This document shows positions 8,159-15,476 of a stretch of 64,000 nucleotides of DNA, one piece after another. The position numbers and the translations under genes were made by a program. The DNA is from Halarchaeum rubridurum (GTDB taxonomy: Archaea > Halobacteriota > Halobacteria > Halobacteriales > Halobacteriaceae), in NCBI RefSeq assembly GCF_014647115.1, contig NZ_BMOO01000004.1, positions 1 to 64,000 on the forward strand, in the 5' to 3' direction. The notes below the pieces were generated by a model. It saw only the letters and a list, made by a program, of their open reading frames with translations, made no database searches and was not told the DNA's origin. How positions within the stretch are numbered: position 1 is the stretch's first letter; the number at the start of each line of letters is the position of its first letter.

Positions 8159-8335
8159 TTAGACACCCGTCCCGGGGATGACGCCCATGACGAGGAAGAT
8201 GACGAAGCCGATGATGCCGATGAGGAGGATACCGGCCCCGGCGATGAGGGCGATCTGGGAGAACTCCTCCCACTCCGGGGTGCTGGCCAGTTTCAGCACC
8301 CGCGTGTACGCTGAAAGCTCTAGGGGAACGTCCAT
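8159..8335 (-). CDS. secE: Preprotein translocase subunit SecE
   Basis: 58 residues from the ATG at 8335. The N-terminal amphipathic part ELSAYTRVLKLASTPEWEEFS is the SecE/Sec61-gamma signature, followed by one membrane helix (IALIAGAGILLIGIIGFVIFLV). SecE clamps the SecY channel. It is immediately upstream of spt5. The start excludes a basic N-terminal extension that lies in the untranslated region; an A-rich GATAGAAAAGTA on the minus strand near 8354-8365 could be the promoter. Confidence 0.93.
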   Translation of the reverse strand: MDVPLELSAYTRVLKLASTPEWEEFSQIALIAGAGILLIGIIGFVIFLVMGVIPGTGV

Positions 8336-8401
8336 ACGGGCGATTCGGCGTCGGTACTTTTCTATCTTCCGCAACGCTCGCGGGGCGCGGCGACGCGATC
8401 C

Positions 8402-8857
8402 TCAGAGGCCTTCGAGGCTGCGGAGCTTCTGCTCGACGTCCGGGGGCGCGCCGCTCGGGGCGTCCCGGACGCAGTGGTCGGGGACGAGGAGGGGGACCGG
8501 GTTCTCGGCGAGCGCGGTGCGCGCGAGTTGTCGGTCGGCCTCCTCGTCGGCGTCGAGGCCGGGCGTCATGCGCGTGAGCGTCTCGACGGTCACCTGCTCG
8601 CCGTAGCCGACCTCGCGGACCTTCTCCAGCACCGCGCGCTGGTTCGTCGGCATCGTGAGCCCGACGGCGACGTCGGCGAAGTCGTCCTCGACGCCCTCGA
8701 AGTAGGCGCTCAGGCGCTCGAAGAGCGGGTGGTCGTCCCGGGCGTCCTCGTCGGGGTCCTTCGGGAAGGAGACGTCGATGACGCGGTCGCCGGCGACGCC
8801 GAGCTGCACGTAGCGGTCGAGGTACGTCGAGGCGAGCGCGTAGATGCCGGCGTCCAT
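8402..8857 (-). CDS. MGMT-fold (alkyltransferase-like) protein lacking the acceptor Cys
   Basis: 151 residues. The C-terminal domain resembles O6-alkylguanine-DNA alkyltransferase: the winged-helix part [17 protein letters not shown], then [12 protein letters not shown]. Where active enzymes have PCHRV, this protein reads PDHCV, so the acceptor Cys position is Asp and a Cys stands two residues later. Alkyltransferase-like proteins that lack the Cys bind alkylated DNA and recruit nucleotide excision repair; that is a possible role here. It lies upstream of secE on the same strand. An odd catalytic use of the displaced Cys cannot be ruled out. Confidence 0.72.
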   Translation of the reverse strand: MDAGIYALASTYLDRYVQLGVAGDRVIDVSFPKDPDEDARDDHPLFERLSAYFEGVEDDFADVAVGLTMPTNQRAVLEKVREVGYGEQVTVETLTRMTPGLDADEEADRQLARTALAENPVPLLVPDHCVRDAPSGAPPDVEQKLRSLEGL

Positions 8858-8922
8858 ACGCGCCCGGTCGGCCAGCGCGGACTTGAAGGTTCGTGGTCCC
8901 GACGGTCGGAGGGAAACTCTCT

Positions 8923-8949
8923 TGTACAGATACGTGCATCAGTGTACAG
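8923..8949 (+). promoter_or_regulatory. Candidate trpC operator: two TGTACAG repeats
   Basis: TGTACAG occurs at 8923-8929 and again at 8943-8949, starting 20 bases apart (about two helical turns). Each contains the palindrome TGTACA. The second ends two bases before the trpC ATG, and the first sits where a TATA box would be expected for a leaderless transcript. A tryptophan-responsive repressor site is a plausible inference. Confidence 0.4.
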
Positions 8950-8951
8950 TA

Positions 8952-9719
8952 ATGGACGATAGTCTCGCACCACAGGTGCGTTCGATCCTGCGCGCGGCGC
9001 GCGAGCGCGACGTCGCGGACGGCCGGGTGTCGGTCGAGCCGCGCCCGCTCGGAGCGGCGTTCACGGACGCCGAGGCGGACGGACGCGTGCCCGTGATCGC
9101 GGAGGTGAAGCCGACGAGCCCGACGACGGAGGGCGAGCGGACGGACGACCCCGTCGAGCTCGCGGAGGCGATGGTCGCCGGCGGCGCGAGCGCGCTCTCC
9201 GTGCTCACCGAGCCCGAGCACTTCGGCGGCTCGACGGCGAACCTCGAACGGGTGCGGGCGGCCGTCGACGTCCCCGTGCTCCGCAAGGACTTCGTGGTGC
9301 GCGAGGCGCAACTCGACGCCGTCGAGGCCGACGTCGTGCTCCTCATCGCGCGCTTCATCGGCGACGACCTCGAACGGCTCCACGACGCGGCGCGCGAGCG
9401 CGGCTTCCAGGTGCTCGTCGAGGTCCACGACCGCGCAGAACTCGAACGCGCCCTCGACGCGGGTGCCGAGTACGTCGGCGTGAACAACCGCGACCTCGCC
9501 GAACTCGACGTGGACCTCGGGACGTTCGAGGACGTCGCGCCCGCGGCCCCCGAGGACGTGACGCTGATCGCGGAGAGCGGAATCAGCTCGCCCGCGGACG
9601 TCCGGCGGATGCGCGCGGCGGGCGCGGACGCGCTCCTCGTCGGCTCCGCGATCATGGACGGCGACGTCGCCGCGAACACCGAAGCGTTGGTGAACGCGGA
9701 GGTGGTGGAGTCCACATGA
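8952..9719 (+). CDS. trpC: Indole-3-glycerol phosphate synthase
   Basis: 255 residues from the ATG at 8952, a TIM barrel. The motifs are [11 protein letters not shown] (catalytic Lys), [20 protein letters not shown] (catalytic Lys), [14 protein letters not shown] and IAESGIS, all in canonical order. It converts carboxyphenylamino-deoxyribulose phosphate to indole-glycerol phosphate. It is the first gene of a trpCBA operon and overlaps trpB by ATGA. The remaining trp genes (trpD, E, F, G) are not in the window, consistent with a split pathway. Confidence 0.97.
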   Translation: MDDSLAPQVRSILRAARERDVADGRVSVEPRPLGAAFTDAEADGRVPVIAEVKPTSPTTEGERTDDPVELAEAMVAGGASALSVLTEPEHFGGSTANLERVRAAVDVPVLRKDFVVREAQLDAVEADVVLLIARFIGDDLERLHDAARERGFQVLVEVHDRAELERALDAGAEYVGVNNRDLAELDVDLGTFEDVAPAAPEDVTLIAESGISSPADVRRMRAAGADALLVGSAIMDGDVAANTEALVNAEVVEST

Positions 9720-10984
9720 GCCGACGCGAGACCGCCGCGGACGCGGAGACGAACGCGGGCGCGAGCGCGGGGAAGTTCGGTCGCTACGGCGGCCAGTACG
9801 TCCCCGAGGTCCTGATGCCCGCGGTCGAGGAACTCACGGACGCCTACGAGCGCTACGTCCTGGAGAACGAGGACGGCTTCGTGGACGACTTCCGCGAGCG
9901 CCTGCGCGACTTCGGCGGGCGACCCACCCCGCTGGGACGCGCGGACAACCTCTCGGAGCGGTACGGGATCGACGTCTACCTCAAACGCGAGGACCTCCTG
10001 CACGGCGGCGCGCACAAGCTGAACAACGCGCTCGGGCAGGTCCTGCTGGCGAAGTACATGGGGAAAGAGCGGATCATCGCGGAGACGGGCGCGGGCCAGC
10101 ACGGCACCGCGACGGCGATGGCCGCCGCGTACCTCGACATGCCCTGCGAAATCTACATGGGTCGGACGGACATCAACCGCCAGCGCCCCAACGTCTTCCG
10201 GATGCGCACCCACGGTGCGGAGGTCAACCCCGTGACCGTCGGTTCCGGGACTCTGAAGGAGGCGACGAACGAGGCGATGCGCGACTGGGCGACGACCGTC
10301 GAGAACACCCACTACGTCATCGGGTCGGTGGTGGGTCCCCACCCCTTCCCGACGATGGTCCGGGAGTTCCAGTCCGTCATCAGCGAGGAGGCCCGCGAGC
10401 AGGCCCGCGAGCAACTCGGCGGGCTCCCCGCGGCCGTCATCGCCTGCGCGGGCGGCGGGTCGAACACGATGGGCGCGTTCCACGAGTTCGTCGGCGACGA
10501 GGACGTGGACCTCTACGCCGTCGAGGCAGGCGGCTCGGGCCTCGGCGTCGAGGAGTCGGAGAACTACGCGCCGAACTCCGCGAGCCTCGGCACGGGCTCC
10601 GTCGGCGTGCTCCACGGCGCGAAGACGAAGCTCCTCCAGACGGTCGAGGGCCAGATCGTCGAGTCCCACTCGGTGTCGGCGGGCCTCGACTACGCCGGTG
10701 TCGGCCCCGAGCTCGCCCACCTCGTCGACGAGGGGAGAGTGACGCCCGTGAACGTCGGCGACGACGCGGCGCTCGCGGCGTTCCACCGACTCTCGCGCGA
10801 GGAGGGGATCATCCCCGCGCTGGAGTCGAGTCACGCCATCGCCTACCTGGAGGCGTACGAGGGCGACGGCCCCGTCATCGTGAACGTCTCGGGGCGCGGC
10901 GACAAGGACCTCGACACCGTCATCGAGGAGTCCGAGAAGCGTGACCTCGATGAGGCCCCGGACATGGAGGTGTTCCGCGCGTGA
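9716..10984 (+). CDS. trpB: Tryptophan synthase beta chain
   Basis: 422 residues. The N-terminal extension ([16 protein letters not shown]) precedes [20 protein letters not shown]. The PLP lysine is in [14 protein letters not shown] and the phosphate-binding loop is [22 protein letters not shown] and [12 protein letters not shown] are also typical of the canonical TrpB1 type. It condenses indole with serine and works as a complex with TrpA. Start and stop both overlap the neighbouring genes, indicating translational coupling. Confidence 0.97.
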   Translation: MSRRETAADAETNAGASAGKFGRYGGQYVPEVLMPAVEELTDAYERYVLENEDGFVDDFRERLRDFGGRPTPLGRADNLSERYGIDVYLKREDLLHGGAHKLNNALGQVLLAKYMGKERIIAETGAGQHGTATAMAAAYLDMPCEIYMGRTDINRQRPNVFRMRTHGAEVNPVTVGSGTLKEATNEAMRDWATTVENTHYVIGSVVGPHPFPTMVREFQSVISEEAREQAREQLGGLPAAVIACAGGGSNTMGAFHEFVGDEDVDLYAVEAGGSGLGVEESENYAPNSASLGTGSVGVLHGAKTKLLQTVEGQIVESHSVSAGLDYAGVGPELAHLVDEGRVTPVNVGDDAALAAFHRLSREEGIIPALESSHAIAYLEAYEGDGPVIVNVSGRGDKDLDTVIEESEKRDLDEAPDMEVFRA

Positions 10985-11814
10985 GCGCCGACGACGTCAC
11001 CGCGGCGTTCGCGGACGGCCCCGCGCTCGTGCCGTACGTCGTCGCGGGCGACCCGAGCGCCGACGCCACCGAGCGGTACGTCGAGGCGCTCGTCGACGGC
11101 GGCGCGGACGTAATCGAGCTCGGCCTCCCCTTCTCGGAGCCCATCGCGGACGGCCCGACGATTCAGGAGGGCATCCGGCGCGCGCTCGACGCCGGGATGA
11201 CGCCGGAGCGCTATCTCGACCTCGTGCGCGACCTCGACGTCGACGTCCCGGTCGTCTGCATGACGTACTACAACCTCCTCCTCCAGTACGGCGAGGGCGA
11301 CGAGGTCGAGACGTTCGTCGAGGCGGCGGCCGACGCGGGCGTCTCCGGGCTCATCGTCCCCGACCTCCCCGTCGAGGAGTCCGCGGAGCTCGAGGCCGCC
11401 TGCGAGGCGCACGACGTCGCGCTGATATTCATCGTCGCACCGACCACCACCGCGGAGCGCGTCGAGCGCATCCTCGGGCGGGCCTCGGGCTTCGTCTACG
11501 TGCAGGCGCGCATGGGGACGACGGGCGCGCGCACCGACGTCTCCGAGGACACCTACGAGAGTCTGGAGCGGCTTCCCGAGGGCGACCTCCCGTACGCGGT
11601 CGGCTTCGGCGTGAGCGAGCGCGAGCACGCGAGAGCCATCGTCGAGGGCGGCGCGGACGGCGTCGTCGCCGGCAGCGTCTTCGTCGACATCGTCGCGGAG
11701 GCCGAGAGCGTCGAGGCGGCCGCCGCGGCGCTGCGCGAGAAGGCCGCGGAGCTGACGGCCGGCATCGCGGACGCGACGCCGGGCGGAGCGCCCGAACCGG
11801 AAACGACAAAGTAG
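10981..11814 (+). CDS. trpA: Tryptophan synthase alpha chain
   Basis: 277 residues from a GTG that overlaps the trpB stop. Canonical motifs are present: [28 protein letters not shown] (catalytic Glu), [15 protein letters not shown] (catalytic Asp), and [13 protein letters not shown]. It cleaves indole-glycerol phosphate and passes indole to TrpB. The C-terminal tail ([13 protein letters not shown]) is a short haloarchaeal extension. It is last in the trpCBA unit; the next gene starts 26 bases later and may be co-transcribed. Confidence 0.96.
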   Translation: MSADDVTAAFADGPALVPYVVAGDPSADATERYVEALVDGGADVIELGLPFSEPIADGPTIQEGIRRALDAGMTPERYLDLVRDLDVDVPVVCMTYYNLLLQYGEGDEVETFVEAAADAGVSGLIVPDLPVEESAELEAACEAHDVALIFIVAPTTTAERVERILGRASGFVYVQARMGTTGARTDVSEDTYESLERLPEGDLPYAVGFGVSEREHARAIVEGGADGVVAGSVFVDIVAEAESVEAAAAALREKAAELTAGIADATPGGAPEPETTK

Positions 11815-11840
11815 CCCGTACGGTACCACGTACCAACACG

Positions 11841-12620
11841 ATGCACACGGGTACACGGGCACGCCTCGACCGGATCGGCACGGACGGCAACTACCTCACC
11901 GTCCCGATGGACCACGGCGTCACGCTCGGGCCGGTCGCGGGCCTGCGCGACATCGAGTCGACCATCGACGCGGTGACGAGCGGCGGCGCGGACGCCGTCC
12001 TCACCCAGAAGGGGATCGCCGAGCGCGTCCACCCGAACAAGAACGACGCGGGCTACATCGTCCACCTCAACGGCTCGACCGTCATCGGCCCGGACGAGAA
12101 CGACAAACGCCAGACGGCCACCGTCGAGGACGCCGTGCGCGCCGGCGCGGACGCCGTCTCCTTCCACATCAACGTCGGCAGCGACCACGAACCCGACCAG
12201 CTCACCGCGCTCTCCGAGGTGACGAGCGAGGCCCACCGGTTGGGACTGCCCGTGCTCGCCATGGCGTACGCCCGCGGCCCCGGCGTCGACGGCCACGACC
12301 CCGAGGCGCTCGGACACGCCGTCCGCCTCGCCGAGGAGCTCGGGGCGGACCTCGTGAAGACCGCCTACTCGGGCGACGCCGAGAGCTTCGCGCACGTCGT
12401 CGGCTCCACCGCCAAGCCCGTCATCATCGCCGGCGGCAGCCCCGAGGGCGACCGCGCGACGCTCGCCGCCGTCCGCGGCGCGATGGACGCCGGCGGCCGC
12501 GGCGTCTCGATGGGCCGTTCGATCTTCCAGCACGACGACCCCGGTGCGATGGCCAGCGCCGTCTCCGCCATCGTCCACGACGACGCGGCCGTCGACGACG
12601 CCCTCGCGCACTTCGACTGA
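11841..12620 (+). CDS. 2-amino-3,7-dideoxy-D-threo-hept-6-ulosonate synthase (archaeal ADH synthase)
   Basis: 259 residues, a class I aldolase-like TIM barrel. Seen are VPMDHGVTLGPVAGL, ADAVLTQKGIAERV, the DLVKTAYSGD motif with the Schiff-base Lys, and IIAGGSPEGD. In archaea lacking DAHP synthase this enzyme starts the alternative shikimate route, supplying substrate to 3-dehydroquinate synthase II, which is encoded just downstream. A related fructose-bisphosphate aldolase is the main alternative, but the trp/aro context favours ADH synthase. Confidence 0.9.
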   Translation: MHTGTRARLDRIGTDGNYLTVPMDHGVTLGPVAGLRDIESTIDAVTSGGADAVLTQKGIAERVHPNKNDAGYIVHLNGSTVIGPDENDKRQTATVEDAVRAGADAVSFHINVGSDHEPDQLTALSEVTSEAHRLGLPVLAMAYARGPGVDGHDPEALGHAVRLAEELGADLVKTAYSGDAESFAHVVGSTAKPVIIAGGSPEGDRATLAAVRGAMDAGGRGVSMGRSIFQHDDPGAMASAVSAIVHDDAAVDDALAHFD

Positions 12621-12631
12621 GTCCCCCGATT

Positions 12632-12640
12632 CCTTTTTTC
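12632..12640 (+). terminator. Poly-T tract after the ADH synthase gene
   Basis: CCTTTTTTC follows the ADH synthase stop by about 12 bases. Archaeal RNA polymerase terminates on short T runs, and this one would separate the trp/ADH unit from the SDR gene. Confidence 0.35.
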
Positions 12641-12662
12641 CGCCGCCGCGCTATCGGTCGCC

Positions 12663-13451
12663 GTGGGACGACTCAGCTACGACTTCGACGGCGAGACGGT
12701 GATCGTGACCGGCGGCAGTTCCGGTATCGGACGGGCGGTCGCGGCGCGCTTCGGCGAGGCGGGCGCGACGGTCGTGGTCGCCGACGTGGACGAGGAGCCG
12801 CGCGACGTGGACGCCATCGTGCCGACCGCCCAGCGCATCCGCGACGCCGGCGGCGAGGCGCACTTCGTCGAGACGGACGTCTCGGACCCCGACGACGTCG
12901 AGAGCGTCGTCGCGGCCGCCCGCGAGTTCGGCGGCGTCGACGTGATGGTGAACAACGCGGGAATCAGCCGGCAGGCCCCCTTCCTCGACATCGACCCGGA
13001 CGACCTCGACGCGCTCTACGAGGTGAACGTGAAGGGCGTCTTCGTCGGCACGCAGGCCGCCGGCCGCGACATGGTCGAGCGCGACGACCCCGGCTGTATC
13101 GTCAACACCGCCTCCATCAGCAGCGAGGTGAGCCAGTTCGGCCAGTCCGCCTACGACGTCTCGAAGGCCGCGGTACAGATGGCGACGCGCGGGGCCGCCC
13201 TCGAACTCGGCGAACACGGCGTCCGCGTGAACGCCGTCGCGCCCGGCCACATCGGCACCGAAATCACCGAGGGGTGGACCGAAGAGGCGCGCTCGTACGA
13301 CCGCGAGAGCGACCTCCTCAAGCCGTTGCCGCTCGGCCGCGCCGGCACGCCCGAGGACGTCGCGGGCGCGTTCTGCTGGCTGGCGAGCGAGGACGCGGCG
13401 TACGTGACGGGGGAGACGGTGACCGTCGACGGCGGCTGGCTCGTCACCTGA
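12663..13451 (+). CDS. Short-chain dehydrogenase/reductase (SDR)
   Basis: 262 residues from a GTG. It is a classical SDR: TGGSSGIGRAVA (NAD(P)-binding, residues 17-28), NNAGIS, the catalytic Ser in NTASISSEVS, and YDVSK with Tyr and Lys. The C terminus GAFCWLASEDAAYVTGETVTVDGG is standard. Substrate unknown; an Asp after the second strand (VVADVDEE) favours NAD over NADP. It sits between the two dedicated early genes of the archaeal shikimate route. Its last 80 or so bases are repeated directly downstream. Confidence 0.9.
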   Translation: MGRLSYDFDGETVIVTGGSSGIGRAVAARFGEAGATVVVADVDEEPRDVDAIVPTAQRIRDAGGEAHFVETDVSDPDDVESVVAAAREFGGVDVMVNNAGISRQAPFLDIDPDDLDALYEVNVKGVFVGTQAAGRDMVERDDPGCIVNTASISSEVSQFGQSAYDVSKAAVQMATRGAALELGEHGVRVNAVAPGHIGTEITEGWTEEARSYDRESDLLKPLPLGRAGTPEDVAGAFCWLASEDAAYVTGETVTVDGGWLVT

Positions 13452-13460
13452 CACCTCACG

Positions 13461-13603
13461 GTGCGTTCTGCTGGCTGGCGAGCGAGGTTCACGAGAGCGG
13501 CGCTCTCGTGAGCCAGCCGGGCCGGCGACGCCGGTCCGGCGCTGACGCGGCGTACGTGACGGGGGAGACGGTGACCGTCGACGGCGGCTGGCTCGTGACG
13601 TAA
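13461..13603 (+). pseudogene. Duplicated SDR 3' end interrupted by a hairpin insertion
   Basis: Starting 10 bases past the SDR stop, the sequence repeats the last part of that gene: GAFCWLASE at 13460-13486 and DAAYVTGETVTVDGGWLVT at 13544-13600, ending in TAA. Between them is a 57-base in-frame insertion with no counterpart in the intact gene. The copy lacks any start and the whole catalytic domain, so it is a remnant. The two copies are almost identical in DNA, which points to a recent event. Confidence 0.8.
13487..13543. repeat. 57-bp insertion made of two hairpins
   Basis: The insertion consists of TCACGAGAGC-GGC-GCTCTCGTGA (13489-13511; perfect 10-bp arms) followed by CCGGGCCGGC-GAC-GCCGGTCCGG (about 13518-13540; one G.T wobble). 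It is exactly 19 codons long, so it keeps the frame. It looks like a small palindromic mobile repeat. No other copy of this exact sequence was seen in the window. Confidence 0.65.
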
Positions 13604-13722
13604 CGCCCCGACGGCGCTCCCCCCATCGCTCGACGCACGGTCGCGTCGCGCCGCCGGCGATACCGACGGGCGGCGTGGCCGTAGTCGCCACGTTCAAGCC
13701 GCAGCGTACTGAGGTGCAACTA

Positions 13723-14889
13723 ATGACACGCGAAGTGTGGCTGAAGGCCGACGGTGCCGTCGGCGACTGGGAGGCGCGAAAGCGACGCATCACCGCCGGT
13801 CTCGAAGCCGGCGTCGACTGGGTGCTCGTCGACGAGGCCGACGTCGCGCGCGTCCGCGAACTCGGCCAGGTGAACGTCGCCGCGTTCACGAGCGAGGACG
13901 CCGACGTGATCGGCGAAGCGGAGGACGACGCCGCCGAGGCCGACGCCTACGTCGTCGGCAAGAACGGCGAGGGCGACGGCACCGTCGACCTCCCCAGCGA
14001 CTTCTCCGGGAGCGCGGACCTCACGACGCTCCGGCGGAACGACGACGTGACGGGCGCGTACGTCCGCATCCTCGGCAAGGAGTACGAGGCGTTCGCCGAG
14101 GCCGCCGCCGAGACGGCCGACTACACGTTCGTCGTCGGCGAGGACTGGACGATCATCCCCCTGGAGAACCTCATCGCGCGCATCGGCGAGGAGACGACGC
14201 TCGTCGCCGGCGTCACCACCGCCGAGGAGGCCGACACCGCCTTCGAGACGCTCGACATCGGCGCGGACGCCGTCCTCCTCGACAGCGACGACCCCGACGA
14301 GATCAGACGCACCGTCGGCGTCCGCGACCGGGCGGAGCGCGAGACGCTCGACCTCGAATGGGCGGAGGTCGTCGAAATCGCCGAGGCCGGCGCGGCCGAC
14401 CGCGTCTGCGTCGACACGGGGACGCTGATGGACGGCGACGAGGGGATGCTCGTCGGCTCGATGAGTCGGGGGCTCTTCTTCGTCTACGCCGAGACCGCGG
14501 AGTCGCCGTACGTCGCCTCGCGGCCCTTCCGCGTGAACGCCGGCGCCGTCCACGCCTACATCCGGACGCCCGGCGGCGGCACGAAGTACCTCGCCGAGCT
14601 CGAGAGCGGCGACGAGGTGCAGGTCGTCGACGTCGAGGGCCACACCCGCGAGGCCGTCGTCGGGCGCGCGAAGATCGAGCGCCGCCCGATGTTCCGCCTC
14701 ACCGCCGAGACCGACGACGGCGACCGCATCGACACCCTCATCCAGAACGCGGAGACCATCAAGGTCGAGACGGAGGACGGCCGCACCGCCATCACGGACG
14801 TCGAGGCCGGCGACCGCGTCAAGGTCTTCACGCAGGAGGGCGGCCGTCACTTCGGCGAGCAGGTCGAAGAGCGCATCATCGAGAAGTAG
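13723..14889 (+). CDS. aroB: 3-dehydroquinate synthase II (archaeal type)
   Basis: 388 residues from the ATG at 13723 (MTREVWLKADG); the longer in-frame extension is not protein-like. The sequence matches DHQ synthase II: VWLKADG, TFVVGEDWTIIPLENLIA, VCVDTGTLMDGDEGMLVGS and PFRVNAGAVHAYIRTPGG, followed by the beta-barrel C terminus. It oxidatively deaminates and cyclises ADH to 3-dehydroquinate using NAD, and so is unrelated to bacterial AroB. It shares this locus with ADH synthase. It converges on the zinc-ribbon gene with a 13-base gap. Confidence 0.95.
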   Translation: MTREVWLKADGAVGDWEARKRRITAGLEAGVDWVLVDEADVARVRELGQVNVAAFTSEDADVIGEAEDDAAEADAYVVGKNGEGDGTVDLPSDFSGSADLTTLRRNDDVTGAYVRILGKEYEAFAEAAAETADYTFVVGEDWTIIPLENLIARIGEETTLVAGVTTAEEADTAFETLDIGADAVLLDSDDPDEIRRTVGVRDRAERETLDLEWAEVVEIAEAGAADRVCVDTGTLMDGDEGMLVGSMSRGLFFVYAETAESPYVASRPFRVNAGAVHAYIRTPGGGTKYLAELESGDEVQVVDVEGHTREAVVGRAKIERRPMFRLTAETDDGDRIDTLIQNAETIKVETEDGRTAITDVEAGDRVKVFTQEGGRHFGEQVEERIIEK

Positions 14890-14902
14890 GGACCGACCCT
14901 CC

Positions 14903-15346
14903 CTAGGCGTCGCGGTCCGGATTCCGGTTCTCCTCGCCCGGATACTCCCACTCCAGTTCGGTCGTACACCACGGGCAGAAGTCGAGTTGGGTGTCGAGTT
15001 CCTTCCCGCAGACCGGGCAGGTCGGTTCGCCGCTCGCCGAACGCGCCGGCGTCGACTGACGGACGGCGAGGAAGTAGGCGTCGACGACGTTGCAGAGGCG
15101 CACGATGAGGAGCGCCGCGGCGGCCTCCGTGGGCAGCGTCGCGGCGCTGAGCGCGCCGAAGTCGCCGTTCGCGAGCGCGAGCTGGTACGTCTGGATGAGC
15201 GAGTCGGGGACGAGGACGTACGCGGTGGCGAAGGAGAGCACGACCCACCCGAGTGCGCGGAGCCACGCCCGAAGGTACGCGTGTCCGATCCCCGGGTATA
15301 TCACGGAGAGGGCGGCCGCGACGACGCCCCTGCGGTTGACACTCAC
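14903..15346 (-). CDS. Membrane protein with C-terminal zinc ribbon
   Basis: 147 residues from a GTG at 15346 (VSVNRRGVVAAALSVIYPGIGH), chosen because longer forms are Arg-rich. Two or three membrane helices occupy residues 8-95. A cytosolic zinc ribbon follows, CPVCGKELD and CPWCTTELEWEYPG. The PGIGHAYLRAWLRALGW segment resembles TM2/DUF6677-type domains. Function unknown. A TATA-like GTCTATA on the minus strand near 15356-15362 is very close to the start, so the true start is not certain. Confidence 0.7.
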   Translation of the reverse strand: MSVNRRGVVAAALSVIYPGIGHAYLRAWLRALGWVVLSFATAYVLVPDSLIQTYQLALANGDFGALSAATLPTEAAAALLIVRLCNVVDAYFLAVRQSTPARSASGEPTCPVCGKELDTQLDFCPWCTTELEWEYPGEENRNPDRDA

Positions 15347-15476
15347 GGTTACGCGGTATAGACCGGGGTGGCTCTTAAACGCGGTCCTCTCGGGCGACGC
15401 GCGGCGGGAGCGCACGATGCGACGGGAGGACGGAACGGAAAACCGGAAACCGAGAGCCGAGAACGAGCGCGCCGTC

